This document shows positions 27,192-36,927 of a stretch of DNA of 64,000 nucleotides, piece by piece. Every line of letters starts with the position of its first letter. The first letter of the stretch is position 1. The stretch is taken from assembly GCF_008121495.1 (NCBI RefSeq), contig NZ_CP043051.1:744001-808000 (forward strand), given 5' to 3'. This DNA comes from Mediterraneibacter gnavus ATCC 29149. GTDB taxonomy: Bacteria; Bacillota; Clostridia; Lachnospirales; Lachnospiraceae. Both the position numbers and the translations under genes were made by a program. The notes beneath the pieces are model-generated. The model did no database searches, was not told where the DNA came from, and worked only from the letters and a program-made list of their open reading frames with translations.

Positions 27192-28931
27192 TTATCCTCT
27201 ACATTGTTTTCGTAATGCTTCTATCGCTCCATTAATTGCATCATTATCAGGTTCATTATTATCCCATTCATCCCAAAAATCCTTTGTTGCACTAATTGGT
27301 CTATGTGTATCTAACGGTTTATCTAATACTATTTTACTAGGTAATAATATAGCATCTCCTACCACTAATGCTTCTCCCACATCAAGCAAAGGCAAGAATT
27401 CTATTGTACTTTTCAATGAATCTGGTAGCAGATTTTTAATTACACCTTTATCTCTTTCATTAGTCAATCTCAAAACCACAAAATTATTGCATTGACTTAA
27501 TATAGTTTTACTAACATCTGCTGGTCGTTGGCTAACTGCCAAAATCGATACCCCATACTTTCTTCCTTCCTTTGCTATTCGCTCAAAATTATATAATGCT
27601 TGCTTTTGAACCGCATCAGCATCCTCCTTTATAGGTAAATACAAATGTGCTTCGTCACAAACAAGTGTAAACGGTGTTCGTTTTTGTTCATTCATCCAAA
27701 ACTGAATATCATATAATAATCTCGCCAACGTTCCTGTTACAACAGGTAGAACATCAGATGGAACTTCTGAGAAATCAATTATCTTAATCCCTTTTTGACC
27801 ACTCTGATAGCCTAACAAGCGACAAGCCAAATTTGCCAACCAATTATACATTTGAATCTCATCCGTTGGTTGAAACATAAATCCATAAGTTTTATCTGCA
27901 ATCTTAGTTTCCAATCTAGAAATGAATCGTGTTAATTTACCTTCCCATTCTCCTTTAATCGGACCATTTTTCCCCATACCTTTTCTAGTATCATCATCTT
28001 TTAACAACTCTAATAAATCTGTCATTAAAAATGGAATCGGCGAATCAACAGTAAATGTTTTCAATGTATCTGTCTTTCCTTCTCTAGTCAACGTTGCTTC
28101 TTTTAAACTGCGAATGTGCAACGTAAATCGAGATGCCTGATTCGGAGCATTTGAATCACTTCTATCTAAAATCATTGATAAGAGTTCTTCTCGGTTAAGT
28201 AACCAATATGGCAAGAACAAAGCATCGTCGTTCGACGTTTCCAAATCCCCAGGACCTGCAATCTTAAAAGATTGTGCAATTGCATCTGTCCCCTCCGTTA
28301 AACTTTTATATTCTCCATGCATATCAAACACAATAATATTAGTATATTTCAATTTACTTGCTTTTTCTAATATATTTGCCACACACCAACTTTTTCCCGA
28401 TCCTGTACTTCCCAAAACAGCTGCATGTCGCTGAAAAAACTTGTTGCCATCAAGTACTGCTTCTGCACTTGTATCCATCATAAAAGAACCAATTTTCAAT
28501 CGTTTATCTGTATCAATATCTTTCCCCAAAATATTCATAAAATTTTGAAGGTTCTGACCTATAATCTCATAACATTTACTTTCAATTTGCGGAAAAGTTT
28601 CAACACCTCTTTTAAACAAATCATGTACAGAACCGTATACAGAATAATATGTACCTATTACACTTACTTTAATGTAATCAGTGGACGATGCCATCATCTC
28701 ATCAATTTCATTATCTTCGTCCATATAAGTCTCCATATACTTTCGAGTCACTTTGTCAATGAGTGCAATTAAATTTTCATGTTGCTTTGATGTTTCTATC
28801 GCCACGAGATTTCCTACACAAATCTTGTTCATCAGATTACTATTTTCAATTTCAATAATAATCTGCTCTGTATCAACATGTGTTACATGTCCTAACATAT
28901 CATTTTCCGAAAACACTAACAAATTTCCCAT
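27192..28931 (-). CDS. HerA-like ATPase (DUF87)
   Basis: This 579-residue protein is a HerA-type hexameric DNA-translocating ATPase. The N-terminal HAS-barrel-like part (residues 1-130) is followed by the Walker A loop LGSTGSGKSWCVANIL near 172-187, the Walker B segment FTLVCDEAHLYLP near 415, and the arginine-bearing VSQRPADVSKTILSQ. The C-terminal end (PLDTHRPISATKDF) is complete. In phage defence HerA teams up with a nuclease or NADase effector (NurA, SIR2, DUF4297). Its ATG overlaps the stop of the upstream frame as TGATG, with AAAGGAGG upstream, so it was coupled to a partner whose C-terminus alone remains (28931-29130). It looks intact but has lost its partner here. Confidence 0.85.
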   Translation of the reverse strand: MGNLLVFSENDMLGHVTHVDTEQIIIEIENSNLMNKICVGNLVAIETSKQHENLIALIDKVTRKYMETYMDEDNEIDEMMASSTDYIKVSVIGTYYSVYGSVHDLFKRGVETFPQIESKCYEIIGQNLQNFMNILGKDIDTDKRLKIGSFMMDTSAEAVLDGNKFFQRHAAVLGSTGSGKSWCVANILEKASKLKYTNIIVFDMHGEYKSLTEGTDAIAQSFKIAGPGDLETSNDDALFLPYWLLNREELLSMILDRSDSNAPNQASRFTLHIRSLKEATLTREGKTDTLKTFTVDSPIPFLMTDLLELLKDDDTRKGMGKNGPIKGEWEGKLTRFISRLETKIADKTYGFMFQPTDEIQMYNWLANLACRLLGYQSGQKGIKIIDFSEVPSDVLPVVTGTLARLLYDIQFWMNEQKRTPFTLVCDEAHLYLPIKEDADAVQKQALYNFERIAKEGRKYGVSILAVSQRPADVSKTILSQCNNFVVLRLTNERDKGVIKNLLPDSLKSTIEFLPLLDVGEALVVGDAILLPSKIVLDKPLDTHRPISATKDFWDEWDNNEPDNDAINGAIEALRKQCRG

Positions 28932-29130
28932 CAAAATACCTCCTTTATCATTTCATGCAAATCCCACAAATTTATTCCTGACAAAATAGTTTCACCTATT
29001 GAATTCAATATTTTTGTATCATTACTATTGGCATGACAAACCGCAGTAATTCCAGCACATTCTTTAACTATGTTTTCCGCTTTTGTTGACAATGAATGAG
29101 TAAGAATAGTTGCTATATCTCTGGAAAGCC
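28931..29130 (-). pseudogene. C-terminal fragment of the HerA partner gene
   Basis: A leftward open frame of about 65 codons ends at the TGA that overlaps the HerA start. Its end reads SRDIATILTHSLSTKAENIV, then KECAGITAVCHANSN and WDLHEMIKEVF. Codon use is like HerA. The frame has no start of its own and runs into a hairpin at 29118-29154. I do not recognise the family from this tail. It may be the lost end of the nuclease-ATPase gene whose front part lies at 33855-35000, also leftward and A/T-rich. Confidence 0.5.
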
Positions 29131-29154
29131 TTGATTTATAAGGTTTTCCAGAGA
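29118..29154 (+). terminator. Strong hairpin with T-run
   Basis: TCTCTGGAAA and TTTCCAGAGA, plus inner CCTT/AAGG, make a nearly perfect stem. On the rightward strand TTTTTCTTTTTATT follows. Its position directly before the paired integrase arm repeats suggests it once ended an integrase transcript or marks an attachment site. Confidence 0.65.
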
Positions 29155-29165
29155 TTTTTCTTTTT

Positions 29166-29202
29166 ATTGGCTACAAATTGGCTACATCTGCCATTTGGCT
29201 AC
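29166..29202 (+). repeat. Orphan integrase arm-type direct repeats
   Basis: ATTGGCTAC occurs at 29166-29174 and 29177-29185 (11 bp apart), with TTTGGCTAC at 29194-29202. The same layout, pairs spaced 11 bp after a tyrosine integrase stop codon, is seen at 61455-61657 with a different 9-mer. I infer arm-type integrase sites of an integrative element whose integrase gene is now absent. Confidence 0.5.
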
Positions 29203-29263
29203 TATCTGGGACTGTTGTTCCGTTGATAGCTTAGAAACAGAAACACCCAAGGAGATAACAAAT

Positions 29264-29379
29264 ATGTTTGATAGCATAGGAAAATTAACAAGCAAGATAC
29301 AGTTTGAATAAAATTTCCGGATGCCAAGTGGCACCCGGAAGTGAGAGAGATGTCCTCAATCGTGCTAAGACGTTTGTGA
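29264..29379 (+). pseudogene. Frame-broken mobile-element gene remnant
   Basis: After AAGGAG there is a 15-codon frame, MFDSIGKLTSKIQFE, which stops. In a shifted frame it continues as KFPDAKWHPEVREMSS and ends LRRL at 29379. The second part reads like real protein rather than leader sequence, so I favour a damaged conjugative-element gene over a leader peptide. The remaining 29205-29564 DNA holds no other gene. Confidence 0.35.
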
Positions 29380-29564
29380 TTTGTAACGCATCTGCAACAA
29401 ATCTTCGGATAAACCCTGATTTTTCCGCTGTTTTCGGTTACCTAAACGTTAATCTTAGTTCTCCAAGAGCTAATCTGACCTACCCAAGAGATAATCGGTT
29501 CTTTTTGCTGGAAAACGGAAGTGAGATTTCGTATAATATAGAAAAATCAGAAAGGGGTGCAGAA

Positions 29565-30263
29565 ATGAAGAATGGAAAGATCTGCATTTTGATTGCAGAT
29601 GACGAGAAGGAAATCCGGGATATTTTGCGGCTGCTGCTGACGGGGGAAGGCTATGCAGTTTGTACAGCGGAAAATGGAAAGGAAGCATTAGTGTTGGCTT
29701 CGGCGGAGGTAGATCTTTACCTTTTGGATGTGAATATGCCGGAACTATCCGGTTTTATGGCAGGATCAGAAATCCGAAAACAATTTAATGCTCCTATTAT
29801 TTTTCTGACAGCCTATTCCGGGGAATCGGACAAGGTTATGGGCTTTTCTGCGGGGGCAGATGATTATATTGTCAAGCCCTTTTCCAATATGGAGCTTTTG
29901 ATGCGGGTGAAAGCGATTTTACGCAGGAGTGCCCGTGGGACGGCACCAGCGCAGGAGGAAAAGAAGAGCCATATCCCTTTTGGGGATCTAATTTTGGACT
30001 TGGAATGCCAATCCGTGCTGCGACAAGGAGAGGTCATTGTCTTAACGTATACAGAATTTAAAATACTGGAATTATTGGTCACCCATAAAAAGAAGATCTA
30101 TTCTCTGGAAAACATTTACCAAAGCATTTGGGAAGAAGATGCGGTGGGGGATAGTGCTATCATGGTGCATATCAAAAATATCAGAAAGAAACTGGAGGAT
30201 GATTCCAGAAATCCAAGATATATCAAAACTGCTTGGGGACGGGGGTATTATGTTGATCAGTGA
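29565..30263 (+). CDS. OmpR/VanR-type response regulator
   Basis: The 232-residue protein has a receiver domain (acidic pocket in LIADDEKEIRDIL, phosphorylation site in LYLLDVNMPELSG, switch lysine in DDYIVKPFSNMELL) and a winged-helix DNA-binding domain ending in YIKTAWGRGYYVDQ. The start is the ATG at 29565 with AAAGGGGTG upstream. The frame is open further upstream, but the translation there does not look like protein. It overlaps the sensor kinase gene by 14 nt. Base use is richer in G and C than the HerA region, which suggests a different origin. It is likely to control the following small membrane protein or its own operon. Confidence 0.9.
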   Translation: MKNGKICILIADDEKEIRDILRLLLTGEGYAVCTAENGKEALVLASAEVDLYLLDVNMPELSGFMAGSEIRKQFNAPIIFLTAYSGESDKVMGFSAGADDYIVKPFSNMELLMRVKAILRRSARGTAPAQEEKKSHIPFGDLILDLECQSVLRQGEVIVLTYTEFKILELLVTHKKKIYSLENIYQSIWEEDAVGDSAIMVHIKNIRKKLEDDSRNPRYIKTAWGRGYYVDQ

Positions 30264-31302
30264 AAAAAGAAGAAATACCCCCAAATTGTCCAGAGAGATT
30301 ATGGGGCTTTTATGTATCACGGCGGCAATTGCTTTATTCTTCTTTGGCTTTTTATATTTGACGGCAAATGCCATTGCTTCGACTTATCTCCTTGAAAATG
30401 ATATTTTGCTGACAGAAGGACAGCTGCTGACGTTGCAGGGGGGGATCCGCAGCCTCAGCCTATTGTCGGCGGTGCTTTTATTTCTTGCCCTGTTTTTGTT
30501 TCTTTTGGGGCAGAAAATGGCTTATCTGAGGGAGATCATTCAGGGGGTGGAAGCCCTGCGTACCCATCGGATGGATTTTACCATGCCCATTGAGGGGGAC
30601 AATGAATTGAAGGAACTGGCAGAAAGCATCAATTTCCTTTCGGAAACGGAACGGCGGCTGCGGCAGCTGGAAACAGAGTTGCAGGCGGAAAAGGAACAGT
30701 TGATCCGTGATCTTTCCCACGATATCCGTACCCCTCTGACGGCGATGTTATCTTATTCTGATTATTTGGGGCGGAAAGAGACATTGGAGCAGGAGGAAGT
30801 GCAGGAATACATTGCCCTGGTGCAACGAAAAGGCCAGCAGATCAAGGCACTGACTGACAGATTATTGGATAGCGGCAGCAGAGATTTAGAAACCATTGAG
30901 GATGGCAAGCTGCTGATGGAGCAGCTTGCGGGAGAATGGGAAGAAATTCTGGAGAATACGTTTCCCTGTATCGTAGATACAAAAAATTGTCCCGCATTCT
31001 ATGGATCTTTCGATATTCAGGAGCTGCGGCGGATCTTTGATAATCTTGCTTCTAATGTGGAAAAATATGCGGATCGGGAGCAGCCTGTGGAATTGCGGAT
31101 CGATGCTGTGGATAAACGCCTTCGGGTCTGCCAAAGGAATGGAATCAAAACGGGCACGGTTCCGGTGGAGAGCAATCAAATCGGCTTGGAAAGTATCCGG
31201 CGGATCGCCGCTTTGTATGGCGGGATGGTGAAAGTTTCCATAGAGCAAGGAATTTTTTCTATCCAGATCACGCTTTCTGAGGTTGATGGGTCACATCTTT
31301 AG
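30250..31302 (+). CDS. VanS-like sensor histidine kinase
   Basis: The 350-residue kinase has two membrane helices near residues 17-40 and 65-88 with a short outer loop, a HAMP-like stretch, the phospho-acceptor box DLSHDIRTPLTAMLSYSDYL, and an ATPase domain with N-box NLASNVEKYA. The G1 box is degenerate: the usual DxGxG is replaced by CQRNGIKTG before IGLESIRRIAALYGG, as in some VanS-type kinases with a short ATP lid. The start ATG at 30250 lies in the last codons of the regulator. The signal is unknown. Confidence 0.85.
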   Translation: MLISEKRRNTPKLSREIMGLLCITAAIALFFFGFLYLTANAIASTYLLENDILLTEGQLLTLQGGIRSLSLLSAVLLFLALFLFLLGQKMAYLREIIQGVEALRTHRMDFTMPIEGDNELKELAESINFLSETERRLRQLETELQAEKEQLIRDLSHDIRTPLTAMLSYSDYLGRKETLEQEEVQEYIALVQRKGQQIKALTDRLLDSGSRDLETIEDGKLLMEQLAGEWEEILENTFPCIVDTKNCPAFYGSFDIQELRRIFDNLASNVEKYADREQPVELRIDAVDKRLRVCQRNGIKTGTVPVESNQIGLESIRRIAALYGGMVKVSIEQGIFSIQITLSEVDGSHL

Positions 31303-31387
31303 AATTCTTTAGAATTGCTTGGCAAATTTCTTTAGACTGCTATGCTATGATGATCTCAGAAAAGAAAAAGAAAGTGAGGAATGTATT

Positions 31388-31720
31388 ATGGCATTAGGTT
31401 TATTGTTAGTTTTATTTATGGTAATGAGTATCATTAGTGTGATGGGGTTGGTGCTTTTGTTCCTTTTGAAAGGAGAAAAAGGGCAGAAGGCTGTGTTTTA
31501 CTTTATGGCGGTATGGGGCATGGTCATCGCATGGATGACGGCGAATAGCTATCCCACCAATTATATTAAGGAGCAGTTGATCGCCTGGGCGTTTGGTGCA
31601 CTTGCTGTGATTGCACTGCTGATACAGATTTGTGGCAAAAGCGAAAGATCTTTCCTGACAGCAAAGGTGTTGGTAGCGGCATCTGTTGTGCTAGGAATGG
31701 TGGCTCTGTTTGTAATATAA
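31388..31720 (+). CDS. Small membrane protein next to the two-component pair
   Basis: This 110-residue protein has about four hydrophobic segments (ALGLLLVLFMVMSIISVMGL, VFYFMAVWGMVIAWMT, LIAWAFGALAVIALLIQ, and AASVVLGMVALFVI). GAGGA lies about 8 nt before the ATG. It follows the kinase by 85 nt and is probably its target or part of its operon. No family is recognised. Small membrane proteins of this sort often accompany cell-envelope stress two-component systems. Confidence 0.65.
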   Translation: MALGLLLVLFMVMSIISVMGLVLLFLLKGEKGQKAVFYFMAVWGMVIAWMTANSYPTNYIKEQLIAWAFGALAVIALLIQICGKSERSFLTAKVLVAASVVLGMVALFVI

Positions 31721-31846
31721 TGTAAAGAATGCTCCGTAGGAAAGAGATTTCCTGCGGAGCATTTTCGTTTTGGGTTGACGCTGAAATGATATGGGGGTAT
31801 GATGAAAAATTAGAGATGAAAAAAGAAGACGAAGAAGGAGAATAAA

Positions 31847-32943
31847 ATGGATTCATTACAAAAGATATATTGCAGGGCATTCGCTGTGCGGTTTATGACA
31901 AGGTGGTGGCGAACCCTACCATTACTAATATTGAAGAAGCCAGGACACTGTATCTGGAAAGCGGCACAAAGGCGATCATTGCCTTTGGCGGCGGCTCTGC
32001 CATGGACTGTGCCAAGGTGACAGGGGCTTGTATCGTAAAGCCCAACAAGCCTATCCATAAAATGAAGGGATTGCTGCGCATCTGCAAGAAATTACCTCTG
32101 CTCATCGCTGTACTCACTACAGCCGGTACAGGCAGCGAGACAACGTTGGCGGCAGTCATCACAGACAGCGGCGCAAAGCATAAATATCCCATCAACGATT
32201 TTTCTTTGATTCCCAGATATGCGGTATTGGATTACCACGTGACCCTAGGTCTGCCCAAAAATATCACAGCCACAACGGGCATGGATGCACTGACCCATGC
32301 GGTGGAGACGTATATCGGTAGAAGCACCACAAAAGAGACGCGATTTATGGCAGAACAGGCCACCAGATTGATTTATAAAAACCTGAAAACGGCTTATGAT
32401 GATGGACAGAATGTGAAAGCAAGAGAAAATATGCTGCAGGCTGCCTATTGTGCTGGCATTGCTTTTTCCCGTTCCTATTTGGCTATGTCCATGCCATTGC
32501 CCATTCTCTGGGGGGCCAAGTATGGCGTGCCCCATGGGCTTGCAAATGCGGTCATCCTGCCTTATTTCCTAGAGGAATATGGCCCTGCCTGTTATGGAAA
32601 GCTGGCAAAATTGGCAAGATGCATCGGTATGGTACCAAAACATACCAACGACCGCAGAGTGGCAGCGGCTTTTATCCAGTGGATAAAGGATATGAATCAA
32701 TATATGAAGATCCCAGAACCGATTCAGGAAATCAGAAAAGAAGATATCCCTGCCATGGCAAAACACGTGGCAGCCGAGGGCAATCCCCTCTATCCCGTGC
32801 CTGTTTTGATGGATGCTGGGGAGTTGGAGATCATGTATGAAAAAATTATAGAGAAAAAGGAGGGAAAAGCAGATGCAGGAAAAGATTCAGAAGCAGAGGG
32901 AGTTCTTTCGAGGGGGAAAACCCATTACATTGTCCTTCCGTAA
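31847..32943 (+). pseudogene. Iron-containing alcohol dehydrogenase, decayed
   Basis: A good ribosome site (AAGGAG) precedes an ATG at 31847, but that frame fails within about 15 codons. The alcohol dehydrogenase sequence is in another frame, starting at ILQGIRCAVYDKVVANPTI and continuing with the cofactor block FGGGSAMDCAKVTGA, TTAGTGSETTLAAV, and metal-binding residues around MDALTHAVE and GVPHGLANAV. About 65-70 N-terminal residues of the family are missing, consistent with a deletion plus frame change. The frame also runs past the usual end into the next gene. I infer a dead gene of a fermentative type III alcohol dehydrogenase. Confidence 0.7.
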
Positions 32944-33853
32944 AGAAGCACTTAAACGTTTGGGCCGTACCATTCGTGCCCATGAGGAAGAAATTTATGA
33001 AGCCCTGCGGAAGGATTTGAATAAATCTAAAACGGAAGCTTATATGTGTGAGATTGGCATGACACTGGCGGAGTTGTCCTATATGCTAAAGCATATAGAT
33101 GGCTGGGCAAGAAAAAGAAATGTGCTGAGCCCTATTGCACAGTTTTCCAGTGACAGCTTTACCATTAGAGAGCCTTATGGAGTGGTACTCATCATGTCTC
33201 CCTGGAATTATCCTTTTATGCTGACCATAGAACCCCTGATCGGCGCGATTGCGGCAGGGAACTGCTGTGTGGTAAAGCCTTCTGCGTATGCCCCTGCAAC
33301 CTCTGCTGTCATCTGCAAAATCCTCAGAGAATGTTTCCCTGAAGAATATGTATTGGCGGTAGAAGGAGGCAGAGTGGAAAATCAGGCATTGCTGGATCAG
33401 AGATTTGATTATATCTTCTTTACCGGCAGTGTGACCGTGGGCAAAGAAGTGATGGCAAAGGCAGCAAAGCATTTGACCCCTGTGACCCTAGAATTGGGCG
33501 GCAAAAGCCCTTGTGTTGTAGAAAAATCCGCAAAGCTGAATCTGACGGCGAAGCGTATTGCATTTGGTAAACTGCTGAACTGTGGGCAGACCTGCGTTGC
33601 TCCGGACTATATTCTGGTAGAGCGCAGCGTAAAGGATGAATTTTTGGGCTATCTGAAAAAATGGATCGTGAAGATGTACGGCGAAAATGCGACGGAAAAT
33701 GGCGATTATGTAAAAATAATCAACCAGAAGCATTTCGACAGAGTATGTGGTTTGATCGACCAGAAGAAAGTGGTATTCGGCGGAAAATGGAACGAAGAGA
33801 CCATGCAGATCCAGCCCACCATTATGGATAATGTAGTGGCTGGTGATGCCATT
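32873..33853 (+). pseudogene. Aldehyde dehydrogenase, 3' truncated
   Basis: AGGAGG precedes the ATG. The product follows the class of about 455-residue aldehyde dehydrogenases: IMSPWNYPFMLTIEPLIGAI, the cofactor loop FTGSVTVGKEV, catalytic glutamate in TLELGGKSPCVV, catalytic cysteine in NCGQTCVAPDYILV. The homology stops at DNVVAGDAI, where relatives continue with QEEIFGP; a few unrelated codons and a stop follow at 33869-33871. About 120 C-terminal residues are lost at a junction with A/T-rich leftward DNA. Both catalytic residues remain, but the fold would be incomplete. Confidence 0.75.
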
Positions 33854-33854
33854 A

Positions 33855-35000
33855 TATTTCCTTCGTTATGAATACTAACGTATTTTCCCTTCTCGTTGGC
33901 AAGTTGTTTTTACGCTTCCTATTATTGCGAATAATTTCATCCCATATTTTTTGTTCAAATGCTTCTTGATTCAAAGCCGTTAACTCTGCATCTTCAATAT
34001 TATCAAGCGTCAAATATAACCTTAAATAAAATGGTGCACGAAGTATATCTGTCAATTTCTTATCACTTGGCAATACGAATCCATGTGTAATAGACAGTTC
34101 ATACAGTAAATCCTTACTAATAAGATTAACATGATATGATTGTACACAAACTTCATTTAGCAACAAATTATGAAATGAGTCTTTATAGGCCGTTCTAATG
34201 GTAAGAATTATTTTCCAACCAGCAGAAATAAACATTTGAAGCAAATCCTCAAATGTTTGCTGGTTTTCTAAAACAAAATATTTTTCAACTGCATCAATAT
34301 ATAGAATACGATTCTCAGTCTCTTCGTACACCTTTAGTACTTCATCTATTATGAGCGTTCCATATGTCATCAAAAAATTTCTCTCGTCAGAAACATCCAT
34401 GTCTGTACATCTAAATGCCAAAATAACCGTATCCTGACCGATACTAGCCATACTCTTTTTAATGAGTGCAGATTTTCCTGCACCAGCCTCACCATCTACA
34501 ACTAAAGCCTGATTCTCAGACTGCAAAAAAGAATTTATATTAAACACATTATTTTCCAGAATAATGGTTTTATCATTATACGACACTTGTGTCCCAATAT
34601 GATTAAAAATATCTTCTTTATGCTTTTTAAGGTTTTCACAACATTCCTGAACTGCAGAATCTGCTTGAAAGAAAACATTTCTACAAATAGTAAGTCTTTT
34701 ATCCTGCATAAGCTGAGCCTCGATATTACTTAAACCTCTCCACTCAATTGTAATCCCCAGTAATTGTGCAGTATTTTCAATATTTGTCTGATATGCCGGT
34801 TTTACAATATCTTTTTTGGAACTTGGAGAAAATTCTTGACTAATATAAAAATAAAGTGTTGTAATACCAGGATAAGCTCTTGCTGCTCCTTTAACTGCAT
34901 CACTTAATTCATTTTCTTTGCCAGACATAGAAACACTATCTGAATAATATTTTGCTTGAAATCCTATAAGTTTGTCCCCTACTTGAATGGGGTTCGTTTC
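33855..35000 (-). pseudogene. Nuclease-STAND-like ATPase gene, both ends lost
   Basis: The leftward frame encodes a restriction-endonuclease-like front (GDKLIGFQAKYYSDS, with the E and QAK of a PD-(D/E)xK fold, and ITTLYFYISQEFSP). A P-loop ATPase follows with VDGEAGAGKSALIKK near the middle and an ILYIDAVEKYF Walker B. This combination is typical of STAND-type defence proteins of 1000 residues or more. Here the N-terminus is cut at about 35000 and the C-terminus at 33855, after RRENTLVFITKE. The frame stays open to 35090, but those codons are from other DNA. Composition and strand match the HerA gene and the fragment at 28931-29130, so it may be the front of the same gene. Confidence 0.6.
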
Positions 35001-35127
35001 AATATACAAGCGTGTGCGAGGGAGATTGTGGATAAAGGGATGATTTATCAATAAGAAAAGGTGTATGGTGGAAAGCAAGTCTGAAAACAAAATGATTAGG
35101 CGTTGTCAGATTCGAATAACAGACAGA

Positions 35128-35166
35128 AAACCTCGGATGCCCATTTTATAAGGGTTTCCGAGGTTT
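35128..35166 (-). terminator. Terminator after the hcp gene
   Basis: CCTCGGA...CCC and GGG...TCCGAGG pair to form a long stem with a short loop, followed by TTTCT on the leftward strand. It lies about 40 nt past the hcp stop codon. Confidence 0.75.
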
Positions 35167-35207
35167 CTTTATGCCTGTTGGATCTATTTCTTTTGACGGA
35201 GTATTTT

Positions 35208-36848
35208 TTATGCGTTAATACCGAAAAACTTCTCCATATCCTCTTCCACAGTGCCAATTCCTGCAATGCCGAAGTTCTCGATCAAGACCTTTGCAACATT
35301 CGGGCTGAGAAATGCCGGAAGTGTAGGGCCAAGGTGGATATTCTTCACACCAAGATATAAAAGAGCAAGAAGAACGATAACTGCTTTTTGCTCGTACCAT
35401 GCGATATTATAGATAATTGGCAGATCGTTAATATCGTCAAGCCCAAAGACCTCTTTGAGTTTCAAGGCGATTACAGCAAGGGAATAGGAATCATTGCATT
35501 GACCTGCATCCAGAACACGTGGGATGCCATTGATATCGCCTAAAGGCAACTTGTTATATTTATATTTTGCACAACCGGCAGTAAGGATGACAGTGTCCTT
35601 CGGCAGAGCCTTAGCAAATTCTGTATAGTAGTCGCGGCTCTTTGCTCGACCATCACAGCCCGCCATAACCACAAACTTTTTGATAGCACCGCTTTTTACA
35701 GCTTCTACAACTTTATCTGCCAAAGCCAGAACCTGTGCATGGGCAAATCCGCCGATGATTTCACCGGTTTCGATTTCACTCGGAGCGACACATTTTTTTG
35801 CATGCTCAATAATCGCAGAAAAATTTTTTTGTTCGCCAATTTCTCCCGGAATATGTGTACATCCCGGATATCCCGCAGCGCCGGTAGTGTAAAGCCTGTT
35901 TTTGTAACTATCCTTAGGAGGAACAATGCAGTTGGTTGTCATTAGAATAGGACCGTTAAAGGATTCAAATTCTTCTTTTTGTTTCCACCAAGCATTCCCA
36001 TAATTACCAACAAAGTTAGGATATTTTTTGAAAGCGGGATAATAATGAGCTGGCAACATCTCGGAATGCGTATACACATCCACTCCAGTTCCCTGTGTCT
36101 GTTCTAACAGCATTTCCAAATCGCGCAGGTCGTGGCCGGATACCAGAATGCCGGGGTTCTTTCTGACACCGATATTTACCTTTGTAATTTCGGGGTTTCC
36201 ATAGCTGTCTGTGTTAGCCTTATCCAGCATTGCCATACCGGATACTCCGTATTTTCCTGTTTCCATTGTTAGAGCAATCAGATCTTCTACACTAAGGTTG
36301 TCATTCAGCGTGGCAGCCAGTGCTTTCTGAAGAAATGTGTCAACTTCATCGTTGTCCTTCAACAGCACATTTGCGTGCTTCGAGTAAGCGGAAAGTCCCT
36401 TCAAACCGTAGGTGATTAACTCGCGCAGAGAGCGAATATCCTCGTTTTCGGTAGAAAGAACACCGACAGTTCTGGCTTTTTCTTCCCAGTTTTCAGATCC
36501 GTTCCATTTTGCGGCTTCAGGCAGAACAGTCAGATTGGTAACTTGCTTTAGCAGAACTTCCTTTTCGGTCAGTGTAGCACGGATTCTTGATTCAATGCTC
36601 TCTTTATCAAAATTTGCGTTGGTAATGGTAGTGAACAGATTCAGAGTAATCAAGTGATTGATTTTGGCAGATACCTGCTTACCTTCCTGACGCAATGCAG
36701 TCGTAATAGCCGAAATTCCTTTTGTGACATAGACCAACAGATCCTGCATGGCCGCTACATCAGGTTTCTTTCCGCATACGCCGGACATGGTGCAGCCCTT
36801 GCACCCGGCGGTTTCCTGACACTGATAGCAAAACATTTTTTGTTCCAT
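35208..36848 (-). CDS. hcp: Hybrid cluster protein (hydroxylamine reductase)
   Basis: The 546-residue protein is the hybrid cluster protein, which reduces hydroxylamine or nitric oxide and protects against nitrosative stress in anaerobes. The N-terminal cysteine group [17 protein letters not shown] and VCGK binds the cubane cluster. Later cysteines and glutamate for the hybrid cluster lie in [37 protein letters not shown] and LDAGQCND. Length and motifs agree with the family. AGGAGGCATATT precedes the start. It is the last gene of a leftward unit with a broken ferredoxin, a cupin and an iron-sulfur protein, and diverges from a Crp/Fnr regulator. Confidence 0.95.
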   Translation of the reverse strand: MEQKMFCYQCQETAGCKGCTMSGVCGKKPDVAAMQDLLVYVTKGISAITTALRQEGKQVSAKINHLITLNLFTTITNANFDKESIESRIRATLTEKEVLLKQVTNLTVLPEAAKWNGSENWEEKARTVGVLSTENEDIRSLRELITYGLKGLSAYSKHANVLLKDNDEVDTFLQKALAATLNDNLSVEDLIALTMETGKYGVSGMAMLDKANTDSYGNPEITKVNIGVRKNPGILVSGHDLRDLEMLLEQTQGTGVDVYTHSEMLPAHYYPAFKKYPNFVGNYGNAWWKQKEEFESFNGPILMTTNCIVPPKDSYKNRLYTTGAAGYPGCTHIPGEIGEQKNFSAIIEHAKKCVAPSEIETGEIIGGFAHAQVLALADKVVEAVKSGAIKKFVVMAGCDGRAKSRDYYTEFAKALPKDTVILTAGCAKYKYNKLPLGDINGIPRVLDAGQCNDSYSLAVIALKLKEVFGLDDINDLPIIYNIAWYEQKAVIVLLALLYLGVKNIHLGPTLPAFLSPNVAKVLIENFGIAGIGTVEEDMEKFFGINA

Positions 36849-36927
36849 AATATGCCTCCTAAAAACTATTAAAATTTGAAATAATGTGGTTTCTTCTCAA
36901 TCAAAAAAGCATATAGACGCGTTTGAA

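Noticed and set aside
29304..29564. Long N-terminal extension of the response regulator
   Set aside because: The frame is open, but the translation is not protein-like, and AAAGGGGTG sits before the ATG at 29565, where the receiver domain begins.
31870..32943. Alcohol dehydrogenase starting at the TTG 31870
   Set aside because: No ribosome site there; the real start is the ATG at 31847 in another frame, so the gene is broken rather than short.
35103..35360. Small rightward gene before hcp
   Set aside because: It overlaps the hcp end and runs through its terminator hairpin, with no ribosome site or motif.
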